DNA from: Apis mellifera
Lineage: Eukaryota > Arthropoda > Insecta > Hymenoptera > Apidae
Assembly (NCBI RefSeq): GCF_003254395.2
Contig: NC_037647.1
Location: 5,134,752 to 5,198,751, forward strand
DNA: 64,000 bases
Reading direction: 5' to 3'
Shown here piece after piece: positions 25,101 through 36,004 of the stretch. The position numbers were made by a program, and so were the translations under genes. How positions within the stretch are numbered: position 1 is the first letter of the stretch; the number at the start of each line of letters is the position of its first letter. The notes beneath the pieces are model-generated. The model saw nothing but the letters and a program-made list of their open reading frames with translations. It was not told where the DNA came from and searched no databases.

Positions 25101-26620
25101 AGATAAATTAGAATCGTTAGAATTGTAGGAAATAGTTGAAATGAAATATTAATTATAGATAATATTCCTTTTTTTTTTTTTGGAAAGTTAAAATAATTCA
25201 TAATTTCGATTTTCTTTTCTACTAATTTAATTAATCGTGTACAATAGATGTAGTAAAATTTATATATCGCTCGATGTTACTTCTCTGCCCGATTCATCTC
25301 CGGTTAACACAGTCTTTATTCGTTTGTATCGCCGTGCCGCGAGATCGGTTAAAATCGAATCGAACACGTATTTACGTGTCTCGTATCTGGCAAGCATGCA
25401 GGCAAAAAGCACGGTTGTTACTCGGTAGGGTTGGCTGTATCCAATTAGCTTTCTCGTTCGACAGCATTCTCAAAACTGCCTTGGTTAATTAATTGCCGGA
25501 CACCGGATATTCGCCATAATTCTGGTAGCAATTTGGAAATATATTAAGTCGGATGATGCTCCTTTTTTTTCTTCCTTTTCGTTTCTTTTTCTTTTCTTTT
25601 TTTCTTTGTTCTTCTTTTGTTAATTTTTTAGTTGGAGAATAATTAATTAATTAATTAAAGATTCTAGAAGATGTTGTGATCAAAATTTATTATTTTTCTT
25701 TTACTTTTTATATTTTTAAGAATATTCTTTTATTAGATTGATATCTGTAATATTGATATTCAGTTAATTTATTTTAATTTTTAAGAAAATGTGTATATTG
25801 AGTATTTCAAATGTTTTTAGAGATAAATGTCGACGTATTATGGAAATAATTTTTTTCAAGAAAAAATTATTAACAGGAAGAAATTATAAAAAAATACATT
25901 CTTGTTGTAATAATTTTTCAACATCTGCTGTAATAATTTTAATCCCAACATTCTTAACTAAAATTAGAAAAAAAATTAGAAAGTAACATTAATAAAAAAA
26001 AAATTATTTCCACGCGTATAATATAGGAAGAAAATACCTTGATAAATTTTAACAGAGATAGAGAGGATAATACGATTAACAAAAAGAAAGAATTTTACCC
26101 GCCACGTTTCGTTCCGTCCTAGTGAGTACATTTCCTCTAATAAATACGAGAAAATATGTGGTATCGAGCCACGATTAGATCATTACAAATCGTACTTTCA
26201 GTTCCTAGATTATCGTTTTTTTATCCTTTTTTTTTTTTTCGTTCGATTATTCTCCACCTTGAGATGCGAATTTGCGGTAAATCGGGATCGCGGAAGCATA
26301 TCGACAGTTTGCGCTAATTGAATCATCGTGCAAAAATAAAAAAAAAAGGCAATTGTTGTGTTGTATACGTGTTTCGAAACGAGGAAGAGATTTGTTTGAG
26401 CCAAACGAATTATTATATGTATCGCTCACTTTCGTCTTAACTCGATTAACGTAACTCGATTTTTCGAAAATCGGGATCGAAGGAGGGGAAAGTTGAACGT
26501 AAAAATTCTTTCTTTGCAACGAATCGATGTGATCTCGTGACGAATAAATGGGATAAATAATTTTGAGTTAAAGATTTGTAGGGGAACTTTATTGTAATAT
26601 TTTTTGTAATAACATAAGAA
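22190..26620. other. Mostly AT-rich, weak islands at 23.0-23.4 and 24.2-24.75 kb, no gene supported
   Basis: Short frames on both strands lie in the two islands (for example 23,108-23,395 minus, 24,224-24,442 plus, 24,745-24,948 plus). None shows a domain, a start context with donor, or composition that convinces me. An AT microsatellite lies at about 22,729-22,744, and poly-T tracts near 24,201-24,213 and 26,227-26,239. Confidence 0.5.
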
Positions 26621-26637
26621 TTTTTTTTTTGTTTCAG

Positions 26638-26677
26638 ACGAGCTGTATCGGAGCTGACTTGTTTTCCTGCCACTCGG
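26638..26677 (+). other. Candidate 40-nt micro-exon
   Basis: A strong acceptor (T-run, then GTTTCAG ending at 26,637) is followed after 40 nt by a donor CTCGG|GTATGT (GT at 26,678). The 40 nt are GC-richer than either flank. Two of the three frames are open: one reads TSCIGADLFSCHSG, the other RAVSELTCFPATR. It may be a small coding or 5' UTR exon of the transcription unit that reaches the zinc-finger exon. RNA evidence is needed. Confidence 0.33.
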
Positions 26678-26929
26678 GTATGTAACTTCATCTAATTCTA
26701 ATTCTTTTTTTTTAATTTTCGTTTAAATTTGCAATTTCTTCCCTTTGAAAATAAACGTAGGATAATTTTGACATATTATGAAATTTTCTGGAGAGTCGTG
26801 AGAATGTTTTAGAAGGAAAATTAAGTTGTTCTAATTCTCAAACCTTCAATTAATATTATTTATGTCAAACTGACGTTTATTACGATAACCTATTAAAAAA
26901 AATGTTATATCTCGCGCAAACATCATGAA

Positions 26930-28262
26930 AACTCTCCCATAGGTTAACCTAACAACTTATCGCGGGAATTGTGTAACAACCGCAACACCGTTTAAAACAA
27001 TAATTTTTTAGTTTTATCACTATTGCGGCAACGCTTCTTATTAAAGATTCCGTATCTTGTACGTATATCATGAACACTCCATCATAAATGTCCATGATAT
27101 ACTCCGTAAAAACCTAACCTAACAATTTCTCTCGCGAAAATCGGTCGCCAATTGCGTAACAGCGCATTGTTGAAATCATAATTTTCTTTTTTCTAAATAT
27201 ATTATTATTACAGTCAATGAAAATTCATTCACAGTTCAGTCTACATCACAATTCTGCGACAAAATCATCGAAATAATCATTTTTGAATTACCATTAAAAT
27301 TCTCTCTTTCGCAGATGCAATTATTAATAGAAATAATAAAACCGTGTGGAAATTTTTGTTTCAGAAATCCAATATATCGAAATTAATCGGTCTTAACTAA
27401 CACCATGATAAAGCCTCGAATCCATAATCTTATTAGTTTTGTTTGATGCAAACAACGTAACGATATTAAAAGCCTCGTATCTCGTACGTGTATCACCCAT
27501 AGCTAGCATCCTGTAGAACCTAACCTAACAATTTCTCTCGCGAAAATCGATCGCAATTGCGTAACATAATTATTATTACAGTCAATGAAAATTCATTCAC
27601 AATTCAATCTACATCATTTATAAATAATCATTTTTGAATTACGATTAAGATTCTCTCTTTCGCAGATGCAATTATTAATAGAAATAATAAAACCGTGTGG
27701 AAATTTTTGTTTCAGAAATCCAATATATTGAAAGGATTCTTAACTAACACCGTGATAAAGCCTCGAATTTCCTCGAATCCATAATCTTATTAGTTTTGTT
27801 TGATGCAAACAACGTAACAATATTAAAAGCCTCGTATCTCGTACGTGTATCACCCATAGCTAGCATCCCGTGGAACCTAACCTAACAATTTCTCTCGCAA
27901 AAATCGGTCGCAATTGCGTAATATAATTATTATTACAGTCAATGAAAATTCATTCACAATTCAATCTACATCATTTATAAATAATCATTTTTGAATTACG
28001 ATTAAGATTCTCTCTTTCATAGATGCAATTATTAATAGAAATAATAAAACCGTGTGGAAATTTTTGTTTCAGAAATCCAATATATCGAAAGGGTTCTTAA
28101 CTAACACCGTGATAAAGCCTCCAATTCATAATCTTATTAGTTTTGTTTGATGCAAACAATATAACGATATTAAAAGCCTCGTATCTCGTACGTGTATCAC
28201 CCATAGCTAGCATCCCGTGGAACCTAACCTAACAATCTATCGCGGGAATCGGTCGCGATTGT
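26930..28262. repeat. Tandem array of about 350-400 bp units with CCTAACCTAAC at each junction
   Basis: AACCTAACCTAACAAT begins at 27,111, 27,517, 27,874 and 28,221, giving units of 406, 357 and 347 bp. Each full unit also holds ATTACAGTCAATG, AATTCATTCACA, TCTCTCTTTC(G/A)(C/T)AG followed by ATGCAATTATTAATAG, CCGTGTGGAAATTTTTGTTT, and CTCGTATCTCGTACGTGTAT. The second and third units are nearly identical; the first is longer and more diverged. A degenerate fourth copy lies at 26,930-27,110. The outermost copies (26,944 and 28,221) share TATCGCGGGAAT, unlike the inner ones, as if the array grew from within. Confidence 0.93.
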
Positions 28263-28818
28263 GTAAGAACGGTACACGGTTCTCGCGTTGGATCAGCACG
28301 CATCAAAAGCATGCCTTCCCGACGACCGGTAGGCGTACGCTTGTTCGTCTTCGAGGTGGCCTACCGCAAGCTTATTCAGTAGCTCCTCCAGGAGTATCTG
28401 TTGCAAACTACCGGTGCAGCTGCGCGCTTGCAGCTCTCCTATCCGATAGCACCGATATTTATACGTGTATCTAGGTGCCCGTGTACTTGCCAGTTGCTTC
28501 ACGCGATACCGTGCCAGATTTACCAGCAGTTCGACCTGCATACGGCCATAGTATTCAGCCACGTCTCTCGGCCAACCTCTCGGCTAGTAAATACTGGTTT
28601 CACGAGCGTGCTCGTGCACCTATATAACGTGCACACAGACGTATATAATGTTAATACCTGTTGCTTGTCGGCAAACCGTGTATATACACCCACGAATCAC
28701 GCGAGAGGGCGCGCGATTCGGATCGAGGCGATCTATTGCTCAATAGAGTTGGTTGCGCAGCATTTTTGCGCATCGTCGCCATTATTTTTCCGTCACGTGA
28801 CATAATGGCGGATCCTTC
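28262..28818 (+). promoter_or_regulatory. CpG-rich promoter candidate with GTCACGTGAC dyad
   Basis: A sharp rise in CpG and GC begins exactly where the tandem array ends. Overlapping frames (134 codons +, 89 codons -) are not family-like. At the right end GCCATTAT (28778-28785) and ATAATGGC (28802-28809) form an inverted pair around GTCACGTGAC (28792-28801), itself a perfect palindrome identical to the CLEAR-type E-box. An ATG in this block (28,805) leads after 19 nt to ACAG|GTATTA, a fair donor. I infer a promoter with a short first exon; the direction is less sure than the existence of the element. Confidence 0.45.
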
Positions 28819-28864
28819 GACAGGTATTAACCCTCGATGCCACTCTCGTGCCAGTTAAGGATAA

Positions 28865-31420
28865 ATATTAAGAAAATTAGGATCGAGTAGGAGCGTAAGA
28901 TGGATTTCAATGGTAATAACGTGCAATATCTATTCGAATATTTCACTTAATCTAATCTAACTTGAATGGAATATATATAAATTCTACGTCGTAAAAGTTT
29001 GCTTGTCTTTGTTGAAGTTTGTGTTGGTTGAACGTGGAAAATAGAAAAGAAGGGTGGAGGATAGGTAGTTGAAATAAACGTATGATCGAGTTTCATACGT
29101 GTATCGAGAGAATTATTCTTCTAATAGGGGATTATGTGTAGCTATGAGGTACGTTTTCATCGTAGAAAGATACTTGTTCGACGTTTAATGTATCTTATCC
29201 GTATCTTCAACTATTAATTCGATTGGATCAGAAATGGCTTGGCCACGAGATCGCGAGAGTATAATATCTAGCTTTTCCAACAGCCGCGGGTCCCGTTCTC
29301 TTGAGAATCGTTGGAATACTAATTGATGACCGGGTCGAGCTAGTGGCACGTCCGTGGGGTTATCGATTAACGTGAGCTCTGTGATTGCCAGACCATTTGT
29401 TTAAATAGTATACCACGGTACAGACTGTAAGTTTCCAGTTCGTTTTCTTTCTTGATTTATTTATTAACTTGGAATCTACAAACGTAAACATTAATTGATA
29501 AGGAAAATATAAAGATAGGATATTTTTAATTAAGGAAATTATATATTTATTAATTTTGATATGTTTTTTTTTATAGTGTATAAATTTATACGCGCGAGAT
29601 AATCGTTCCCTATCTGCAAATATAACTACTTATACATGGAAATTGGAAATATCGAAGATTGATTAAGATGACTAATAGATATTGATCAAAGTAATAGAGT
29701 TATAGTAAAGTTCCAAGCTGATTTGTTTCTCAAACTTGTCTCTATTTATTCCTTCGAACTGTTAACAAGCAGAATTTTAAAATTATCAAGATTTCTTAGA
29801 TCCAAATCAGAAATTATTCAAACATGAATAATGAGTTTACTTAACTGGTATTGGATTATTCAAGTTTAATTTTCCAATTACTTGGCTAATGCTATTTTCT
29901 TCGACGAAACGTTTGTAAACGTTTCTCGGAAGTTTCTTCAAGATTCTCAATTATTAAAAAAATTTCAAATTCTTTCTTTAACTCTATGCTAATAATATTC
30001 ATATCATATTTCGAATCATTCTTCGATGCATACAAACAGAAAATATAATTTTTTCCCTAGTTGTAAACTGTTTAAAGCGATTTAATCAATTAAACGTTTA
30101 TCATCACTCCGTCTTGTTAGATTCTTCGTGATCTTAAATCCAGTTATTTATCACAGGATATTCTTTCCAAGCTTAAGGTTCCCGTTTCGTTCATTGATTG
30201 ACACTTTATCTCTCGATCTATCGCTGCCAACGTGTAATCGGTATTTGTCTACGTATTAAGTGTAATGCAACAGGCAAACTAGGGCTTATCGTGATTTATC
30301 TATCCATTGCGATCGATTTTCTAACGCTGTCATTCGTGTGAATTCGATACGATAAAAATGAAATGATCGAAAGACATGGTTGAATTGAAACAACAATGAT
30401 CCGTCGCGAAAAGCCGAGAGGTTGAATGGCTATACATAATGTGTTAATATATTATTTTCAGACACCGAGTATTTTATCGAAATATCGAAATGATACTATG
30501 CTAATCAGAAATCATGTTTGATTATCGTTGAAGAGCTTATTGAAAAACCAGTGTCAGTTTTACACTTACACGAATTATTATATTTTTTTTTCTTTTTTTA
30601 AATTATTGTTCAACGTTTCAGATTGATGCAAGTGCCTTTAAAAACTTGAGATTTACCAGAATACTTATTTCTGTTATTATAACATTAGGGAACCATAATT
30701 TCTTCAATTAATTATTTGAATATTACGAATAAAAGAATCATAATTTAAGTTTCTATCTTTTACTTCTAATAAATAAAAATAATTTTGTCATCTTATTTGC
30801 AAAAATTTATGCAGATTCTGTTTTATTTCACGGTTATCGAAAAAATTGATCCGATTTGCAGAATTTAAAGGAGCGATATTCGTATAGAATTAATGGTGAA
30901 TACGCAGTTGGGATCTCTTTGAATTAATCTCGATCCTCACGTTGCAGGTATATACACGTATACACACGTATAAATCTTACACCTCGGCACAGATCCACTT
31001 GCCTCGCTGGATTGGATCATTATGCAATCGATCGTTCCGCGATTTCGAGCGGTTGTTCGTGGTCGCACGGTTGCTGTAACGTATCCACCAGATCTTTCTG
31101 AAACATTGTTTACGGGCCTCGTGATGAGAGGAATTCGATCCCTTTAAATAAATCAGTCAGGCTCACTTTTAGTTTCTTCTTTTTTCCTTTTTCTCGAGTT
31201 TTAAGTGAAAGTACTTAAACGATAAATTGTATCAATCTTAATTAAATATTAAAAATATAAATTGCTATAATAATTACTTTAAGAGGTTCTTTTTGAGAAT
31301 AAAATAATTAATTATCCATGTTCTTTTCTTTTAAATAAATTCCATTTATTGTATAAGAACGATCCAAATGGAATTATTAAATTATTATTCCATTCTTCGA
31401 TTCAAATTGCTTAAAATTTT
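28865..31420. other. Intron or intergenic sequence, no gene seen
   Basis: Composition is mixed up to about 29,430 and then AT-rich, with a weak island at about 30,950-31,140 (CACGTATACACACGTAT, TTCGTGGTCGCACGG). There is no sizeable open frame. No element recognised. Confidence 0.55.
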
Positions 31421-31427
31421 TACATAT

Positions 31428-32022
31428 AGACTTTTTGTCCTGTATACAAAACTCTGTTTTAAGATTCTTCTTCTTACATGTAGACTTTTTGCCCTGTATA
31501 CAAAACTCTTTTTTAAGATTCTTCTTCTTACATGTAGACTTTTTGCCCTGTATACAAAACTCTTTTTTAAGATTCTTCTTCTTACATGTAGACTTTTTGC
31601 CCTGTATACAAAACTCTTTTTTAAGATTCTTCTTCTTACATGTAGACTTTTTGCCCTGTATACAAAACTCTTTTTTAAGATTCTTCTTCTTACATGTAGA
31701 CTTTTTGTATACAAAACTCTTTTTTAAGATTCTTCTTCTTACATGTAGACTTTTTGTCCTGTATACAAAACTCTGTTTTAAGATTCTTCTTCTTACATGT
31801 AGACTTTTTGCCCTGTATACAAAACTCTTTTTTAAGATTCTTCTTCTTACATGTAGACTTTTTGCCCTGTATACAAAACTCTTTTTTAAGATTCTTCTTC
31901 TTACATGTAGACTCTTTGCTCTGTATACAAAACTCTTTTTTAAGATTCTTCTTCTTACATGTAGACTTTTTGTCCTGTATACAAAACTCTTTTTTAAGAT
32001 TCTTCTTTTTTAAGATTCTTCT
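31428..32022. repeat. 54-bp minisatellite, 11 copies
   Basis: Units start at 31,428, 31,482, 31,536, 31,590, 31,644, 31,698, 31,747, 31,801, 31,855, 31,909 and 31,963. All are 54 bp except the sixth, which lacks 5 bp (GCCCT) and is 49 bp. The unit starts AGACTTTTTG, then CCCTGTATACAAAACTC, a T-run, AAGATTCTTCTTCTTACATGT. Copies 1 and 7 share the same two variants (GTCCT and CTGTTTT), pointing to a 319-bp block duplication. Because 54 is a multiple of three, frames stay open on both strands (up to 192 codons); these are not evidence of a protein. Confidence 0.97.
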
Positions 32023-32039
32023 GGGGAGACGATTGGAAA

Positions 32040-32460
32040 AATCCTTTCCAAAAGTTCCGTTCGTGATTCGCGGAAGAAGAAGAAGAAGAAGAAGAAGGGG
32101 AAAAGAAAGGTCGCGGAACGAATGAAAGGGGGACAAGCGGCCGGGGAAGATTCATCGGGTGACAAATCGCCGGCTATCTCACGCCGCGTGTTGTTCAGCG
32201 AGGAACATCGGCCGACACGCTTCCATCGCGGCCCGGTACACGTGTCCCCACAGATATTTAGCGAGCGCGCACAAAGGGATCGCACAGGTTCACGGCAGAG
32301 GGGATAAATCGCGCGTACATCGCCGCCACCGAAGCTCGAGCAATCGGTCGAGGAATCGCGGAGGAGATGACGTACGATCATTTATCCGGAGGACAGGGTT
32401 TGCCGAGTACCGGCATAAGGGGATAAAACCGCGTTATTTATCGTGCTCCTAAAGAGTAAC
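32040..32460. promoter_or_regulatory. GC-rich island abutting the minisatellite
   Basis: It begins with a (GAA)n run (32,073-32,097) and continues as CpG-rich sequence with GGCCGGGGAAG, CGCGGCCCGGTACACGTGTCC and two GGGGATAAA(T/A) boxes. Frames on both strands (123 codons minus, 97 plus) mirror each other and share no known domain. A regulatory island is more likely than coding, but an exon cannot be excluded. Confidence 0.35.
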
Positions 32461-32479
32461 TCGTTAATTTCTTTTTTGT

Positions 32480-32527
32480 TCTTCTTCTTCTTCCTCCTCC
32501 TCTTCTTCTTCTTCTTCTTTTTTGCAG
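32480..32527 (+). other. (CTT)n tract ending in an acceptor-like TTTTTTTGCAG
   Basis: A pyrimidine-rich (CTT)n/(CCT)n run ends in TTTGCAG with AG at 32,526-32,527, followed by GAGGAACGCATGCGCTCC, which includes the NRF-1-like half GCATGCGC. As a 3' splice site it is strong in form, but no exon end was found nearby. Confidence 0.35.
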
Positions 32528-32534
32528 GAGGAAC

Positions 32535-33085
32535 GCATGCGCTCCAGGAAAAACTGTTTCGCTACGATGATTTATGGGATAGGTTTTGGGATCCTTGCTT
32601 TCTTTCCTGAACCGGTTAGAATTTCCTTATAAATTCTCGATCGAATCGTGTCTCAGCAATTGTAGGATGTTAGAATGTTCGATTAGTGGAATTGATTATT
32701 TATTTTGAGCTATTTTAAGCTATTCTGGTTCCTCTGAATTTTTAGATTTTTAGATTTCTTCAAAACTCTTCTTTCATCAATCGTTATATCTCTCTGTTAG
32801 AACCCATAACTCATTGGTATCATTTTGAAACTTTATAAAATGGATTCCCAATCAAAGAGATTCGCAAAATAATTTTCACAATTAATTTTATTCTGAAAAA
32901 TTTTCGAGAATCATTATTAGTCAAAGTTTATCATAAAAATCTTTGATCTCTGAAAGAGGTTCGAAAACACAATTCTCTAACATCATCTTACTACTACTTA
33001 TTACTTCTGCAACCAAATTCTCTTCTTACACGCCATCTTTTCCATATTCGTACGAGAAACTATTTTTCTCTATTCTTTCTCTCTC
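32535..33085. other. AT-rich stretch, no gene seen
   Basis: No supported feature apart from the C/T-rich run at about 33,070-33,106. Confidence 0.6.
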
Positions 33086-33106
33086 TCTTCCTCTCTCTGT
33101 CTCTCT

Positions 33107-33533
33107 TCTAAGGTGCGTATGCATCGTGAAGAGAGATTACCGCCATCTCGTTGTAGGCGTTTCACTCTGTGCAGACACGGCGCATCTGGGATCGGTGTCC
33201 CCTAACGGGACGAGATGCAAATTTCTGACAAAGCTCGAGGATAGATTCCTGTTCTTGCTTAGCTGCAACGACCTCGAGGGTGTTCCGTGGAAATCGGCTC
33301 GAATAACGTTCCCTCCTTTTCCCAAACCGTTCGAGAAATTTGTAATGTCAATGTTGTGGAGTGGAGTTTCCGGCAATGATACGGGTATCGAATTGCGGAG
33401 GTTGGCCAGAAGGATGAGTGGGTTTCGAGTTTTTGCAGACGATGGAACGGGGACGATAAGAGAATCACGATGTGAATTTCTCAAGTTATGCGATTGCTGT
33501 CGAATTGGCTCCTGTGAAATGCAGTTTCTTTGA
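33107..33533 (+). other. GC-richer segment within a 196-codon open frame, possible exon
   Basis: This stretch is clearly GC-richer than its surroundings and open in one + frame that runs from 32,943 to the stop at 33,533. The open frame's nominal start is not an ATG; the first internal Met lies well inside, in MSMLWSGVSG. The C-terminal part is cysteine-containing (CDCCRIGSCEMQ). A minus-strand frame of 115 codons overlaps it. Composition suggests a real functional element, but no domain is recognisable and neither strand is clearly coding. It could be an internal or terminal exon, or a conserved non-coding element. Confidence 0.25.
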
Positions 33534-34130
33534 ACGAATAATTTAATTTAATTTATTTAATAGATAGATTTGATGTAAATTAATTAAATCACATCTTGGA
33601 TATTATATCGTGTATAATAGTTTGTTTAAAATTTCGAGGAATGAATTACAATTCCTTGTTTAAGATTCAAAATTTTTAAAATTTAATTCTTAAAAGATTT
33701 CCTGTCGTTCAATCTAGAAAAAAGAAGAAATAGAGAATCTCTTTCCTCCTCTTCAAATCCAGAGAAAATTTCCTCTTCCAACAATCTGTCCCATAAATTC
33801 ACCTTCACACACGGCCACTCCAATTTAAATTTGTCCAAAGAAACGAAACCTCTCCGTCTTTTTAAGCGGAATTGAATGCAAAACAGTCACGTCGAAACTC
33901 GAACAGGCGTTGCACGCCTTTCTAGCTTCCGATAAATTTCGTGTTTCGCGTCTCGAATTTCACGACCACTCTCTCCACTTCTCTCTCTCTCACCAACCGT
34001 GAACGCATAAAGCCTGGTAAAGGATTGAAACATCGGCTCTGAAAATGCGCAACGCGAGGATAAACGTTTGCGGTCGTTTCGCCAAATCGTTCCATATCTG
34101 GCCGTGTGTTTTTGTAACGGGATCTCTCCG

Positions 34131-34225
34131 CCTATTTTCCATGAAATTTCGCGATCCTCACGTGCGCATAATGCACCGCGTTAGATGGATCGGATCGATT
34201 GCGTTCCGTGGATAAATTAGAAGGA
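34131..34225. repeat. Copy 1 of a diverged duplication (partner at 34,807)
   Basis: CCTATTTTCCATGAAATTTC, ATCCTCACGTGCGCATAATG, CACCGCGT and GGATAAAT match 34,807-34,893 in order. The partner reads CCTATTTTCCATGAAATTTA, ATCCTGATCTTCCTGACG, GCATAATGCACCGTGT and GGATAAAT. Confidence 0.75.
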
Positions 34226-34806
34226 ATGGAGAGAGCAAGCATAGATGCATAGATCGTGATTCGCGTTTTTGGTGCGTGGAACGTGTGGGAAAAGTGGACG
34301 CTATTATTGTCCCTTTTAGAGGTTATGGTACGTGGGGAATGATAGGATTGTCTTATAAGTTTTTACTCTTTGCCGTTTGTAAAGTAGATAAAACTTGGGA
34401 TTAATATAAAAGATATTGTGACAAAAATATCGTTTCTTCAAATGTTAGTGATTCTCGTGGATTCTTAAAATTGTGACGTGTTTCTTTCAGATCAAATTTC
34501 AATAATCATTTCATAGTTTCAATCCTCATTAATTACGAATTTATATTTGGAGTGTAAAAATATTAAACAATCCATTTGAAAATATTTTAATTGAAGATAA
34601 AAAGAAGTTTTAAATTTCTTGCATAGGAGAGGTTAAAACAAATAAGAGCTTGGTGTCAGTTAAAGATAGAATGAGACATCATCTCTATTTCTCTGTCTCT
34701 CTTTATCCAAATAAATTAAAATAAAAACCATTTGAATGGTAATTTAAGTTTTTCAGAAAAATAATAAACTATTCTTAAAATCTTTCAACTGGTGCACTTA
34801 CGTTCA

Positions 34807-34893
34807 CCTATTTTCCATGAAATTTACGTTATCCTGATCTTCCTGACGCTGTGATGCATAATGCACCGTGTCAAATGACTGGGATAAATCACT
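34807..34893. repeat. Copy 2 of the diverged duplication
   Basis: Same orientation as copy 1, about 676 bp downstream. GCATAATGCACCG is the best-kept block besides CCTATTTTCCATGAAATTT. Confidence 0.75.
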
Positions 34894-34894
34894 G

Positions 34895-35685
34895 TAAGAT
34901 AAATCAAATGTGATGAAAATCAGAATCGCACGAGCAGAAATATTTTTTCCCTAGGATCGACGCTAGATCGAAATTCTAGAATGGAATGGACGGTGTAAAA
35001 TTTGTGAAATAGGATTGCGAAATTAGGATCTTTTGCATATATCGGGTGATTGTTTCGAGAAACTAGAATAGAATGTAAATTATGTATATATGTTCTATAG
35101 GAGAAAATTTAAACGATTGTTTGATATTCTCGAGAACGTAGCATTTATTAGGATTTCTACAATGTAGTGTTTTACACTATAATGGAAGTCAAATTTAAAT
35201 TCAGAAGAACCTGTGTATCTTGACAGATACTAAAGTACCTGAGTTATCCCTAGATTATAGAATTCTTTTCCCTATGGCCTTTTTAAACTTTGTATCTTAC
35301 ATGTACAGACAGTAAAATGTTTGAATTATAGGTTATGAATTAAAGAAAATCCTTATATATATGTAATTTTATAATTAATTTCATTTGAATACAATTTTTA
35401 AGATAAATATCTTTCTCTGATCATCTTCATAACCTAATTTCTTTTTAGGAAAAAATAAATGTAGCTTTGAAACAAGTAAAAACTACTTAATTACAAAGAA
35501 ACAACAATAATCGAACAATAATTCAATATTGGAAAAATCAAATAAACATATTGTTCTTTCTTTGGATCTTTTCAAATCCAGTTAAAACCAACTTATTCCA
35601 AGAGAAAAAAAAAAACTCTCTTGCATATTTAGAAGCAGTACAGAAAACAGCAAACGACCGATTTATCCGAGTATAATCTGCATAC
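34895..35685. other. AT-rich stretch, no gene seen
   Basis: No open frame of note and no recognised element. Confidence 0.6.
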
Positions 35686-35689
35686 GGCT

Positions 35690-36002
35690 AAGCAACGTGT
35701 CCGTCACGGTCTCATCCTGCATACCTATCGTATCTTCAGGTCGGAGAGCTTGGTTTTTTTTTCTTCGTTTTAATAGTATACAATGCCGCCGATTTCGTAA
35801 GTGTAGCGTGGCGATCGCGAAGTGTTCCAACGTGTTTTACGCGCATGCGCCGCAGGAATTGGGCCGAGTATCCGTTTCCTCCCCGTGAAACGTTTTTTAT
35901 TATATTAATACCATTTAATGTAGGGCGTGAATCAAGAAATTGCGTTGGACATGTTTTGATCATTTGATTATTTCGATTTTATGATCGTGTAGTGCAATTT
36001 AG
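35690..36002 (+). promoter_or_regulatory. Candidate promoter and 5' exon with GCGCATGCGC and splice donor
   Basis: A CpG-richer patch contains the perfect NRF-1/Ewg palindrome GCGCATGCGC (35,841-35,850), followed by GCCGCAGGAATTGGGCCG. About 150 bp downstream AATTTAG|GTAAGTTA gives a consensus donor (GT at 36,003). The interval between has no long open frame, so a non-coding first exon is the best reading. It could be an alternative start of the zinc-finger transcription unit. This is inferred from motifs and their spacing. Confidence 0.4.
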
Positions 36003-36004
36003 GT

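Noticed and set aside
31435..32136. Long repetitive frames on both strands (192 codons +, 148 codons -)
   Set aside because: They are produced by the 54-bp minisatellite, whose unit is a multiple of three, and are open on both strands in several frames. No start context or unique domain.
34650..34720. Possible decayed hairpin-family half (AAAGATAGAATGAGACATC and CATCTCTATTTCTCTGTCTC)
   Set aside because: Similarity is limited to purine/pyrimidine runs, and the GATGGCGC core and outer arms are missing.
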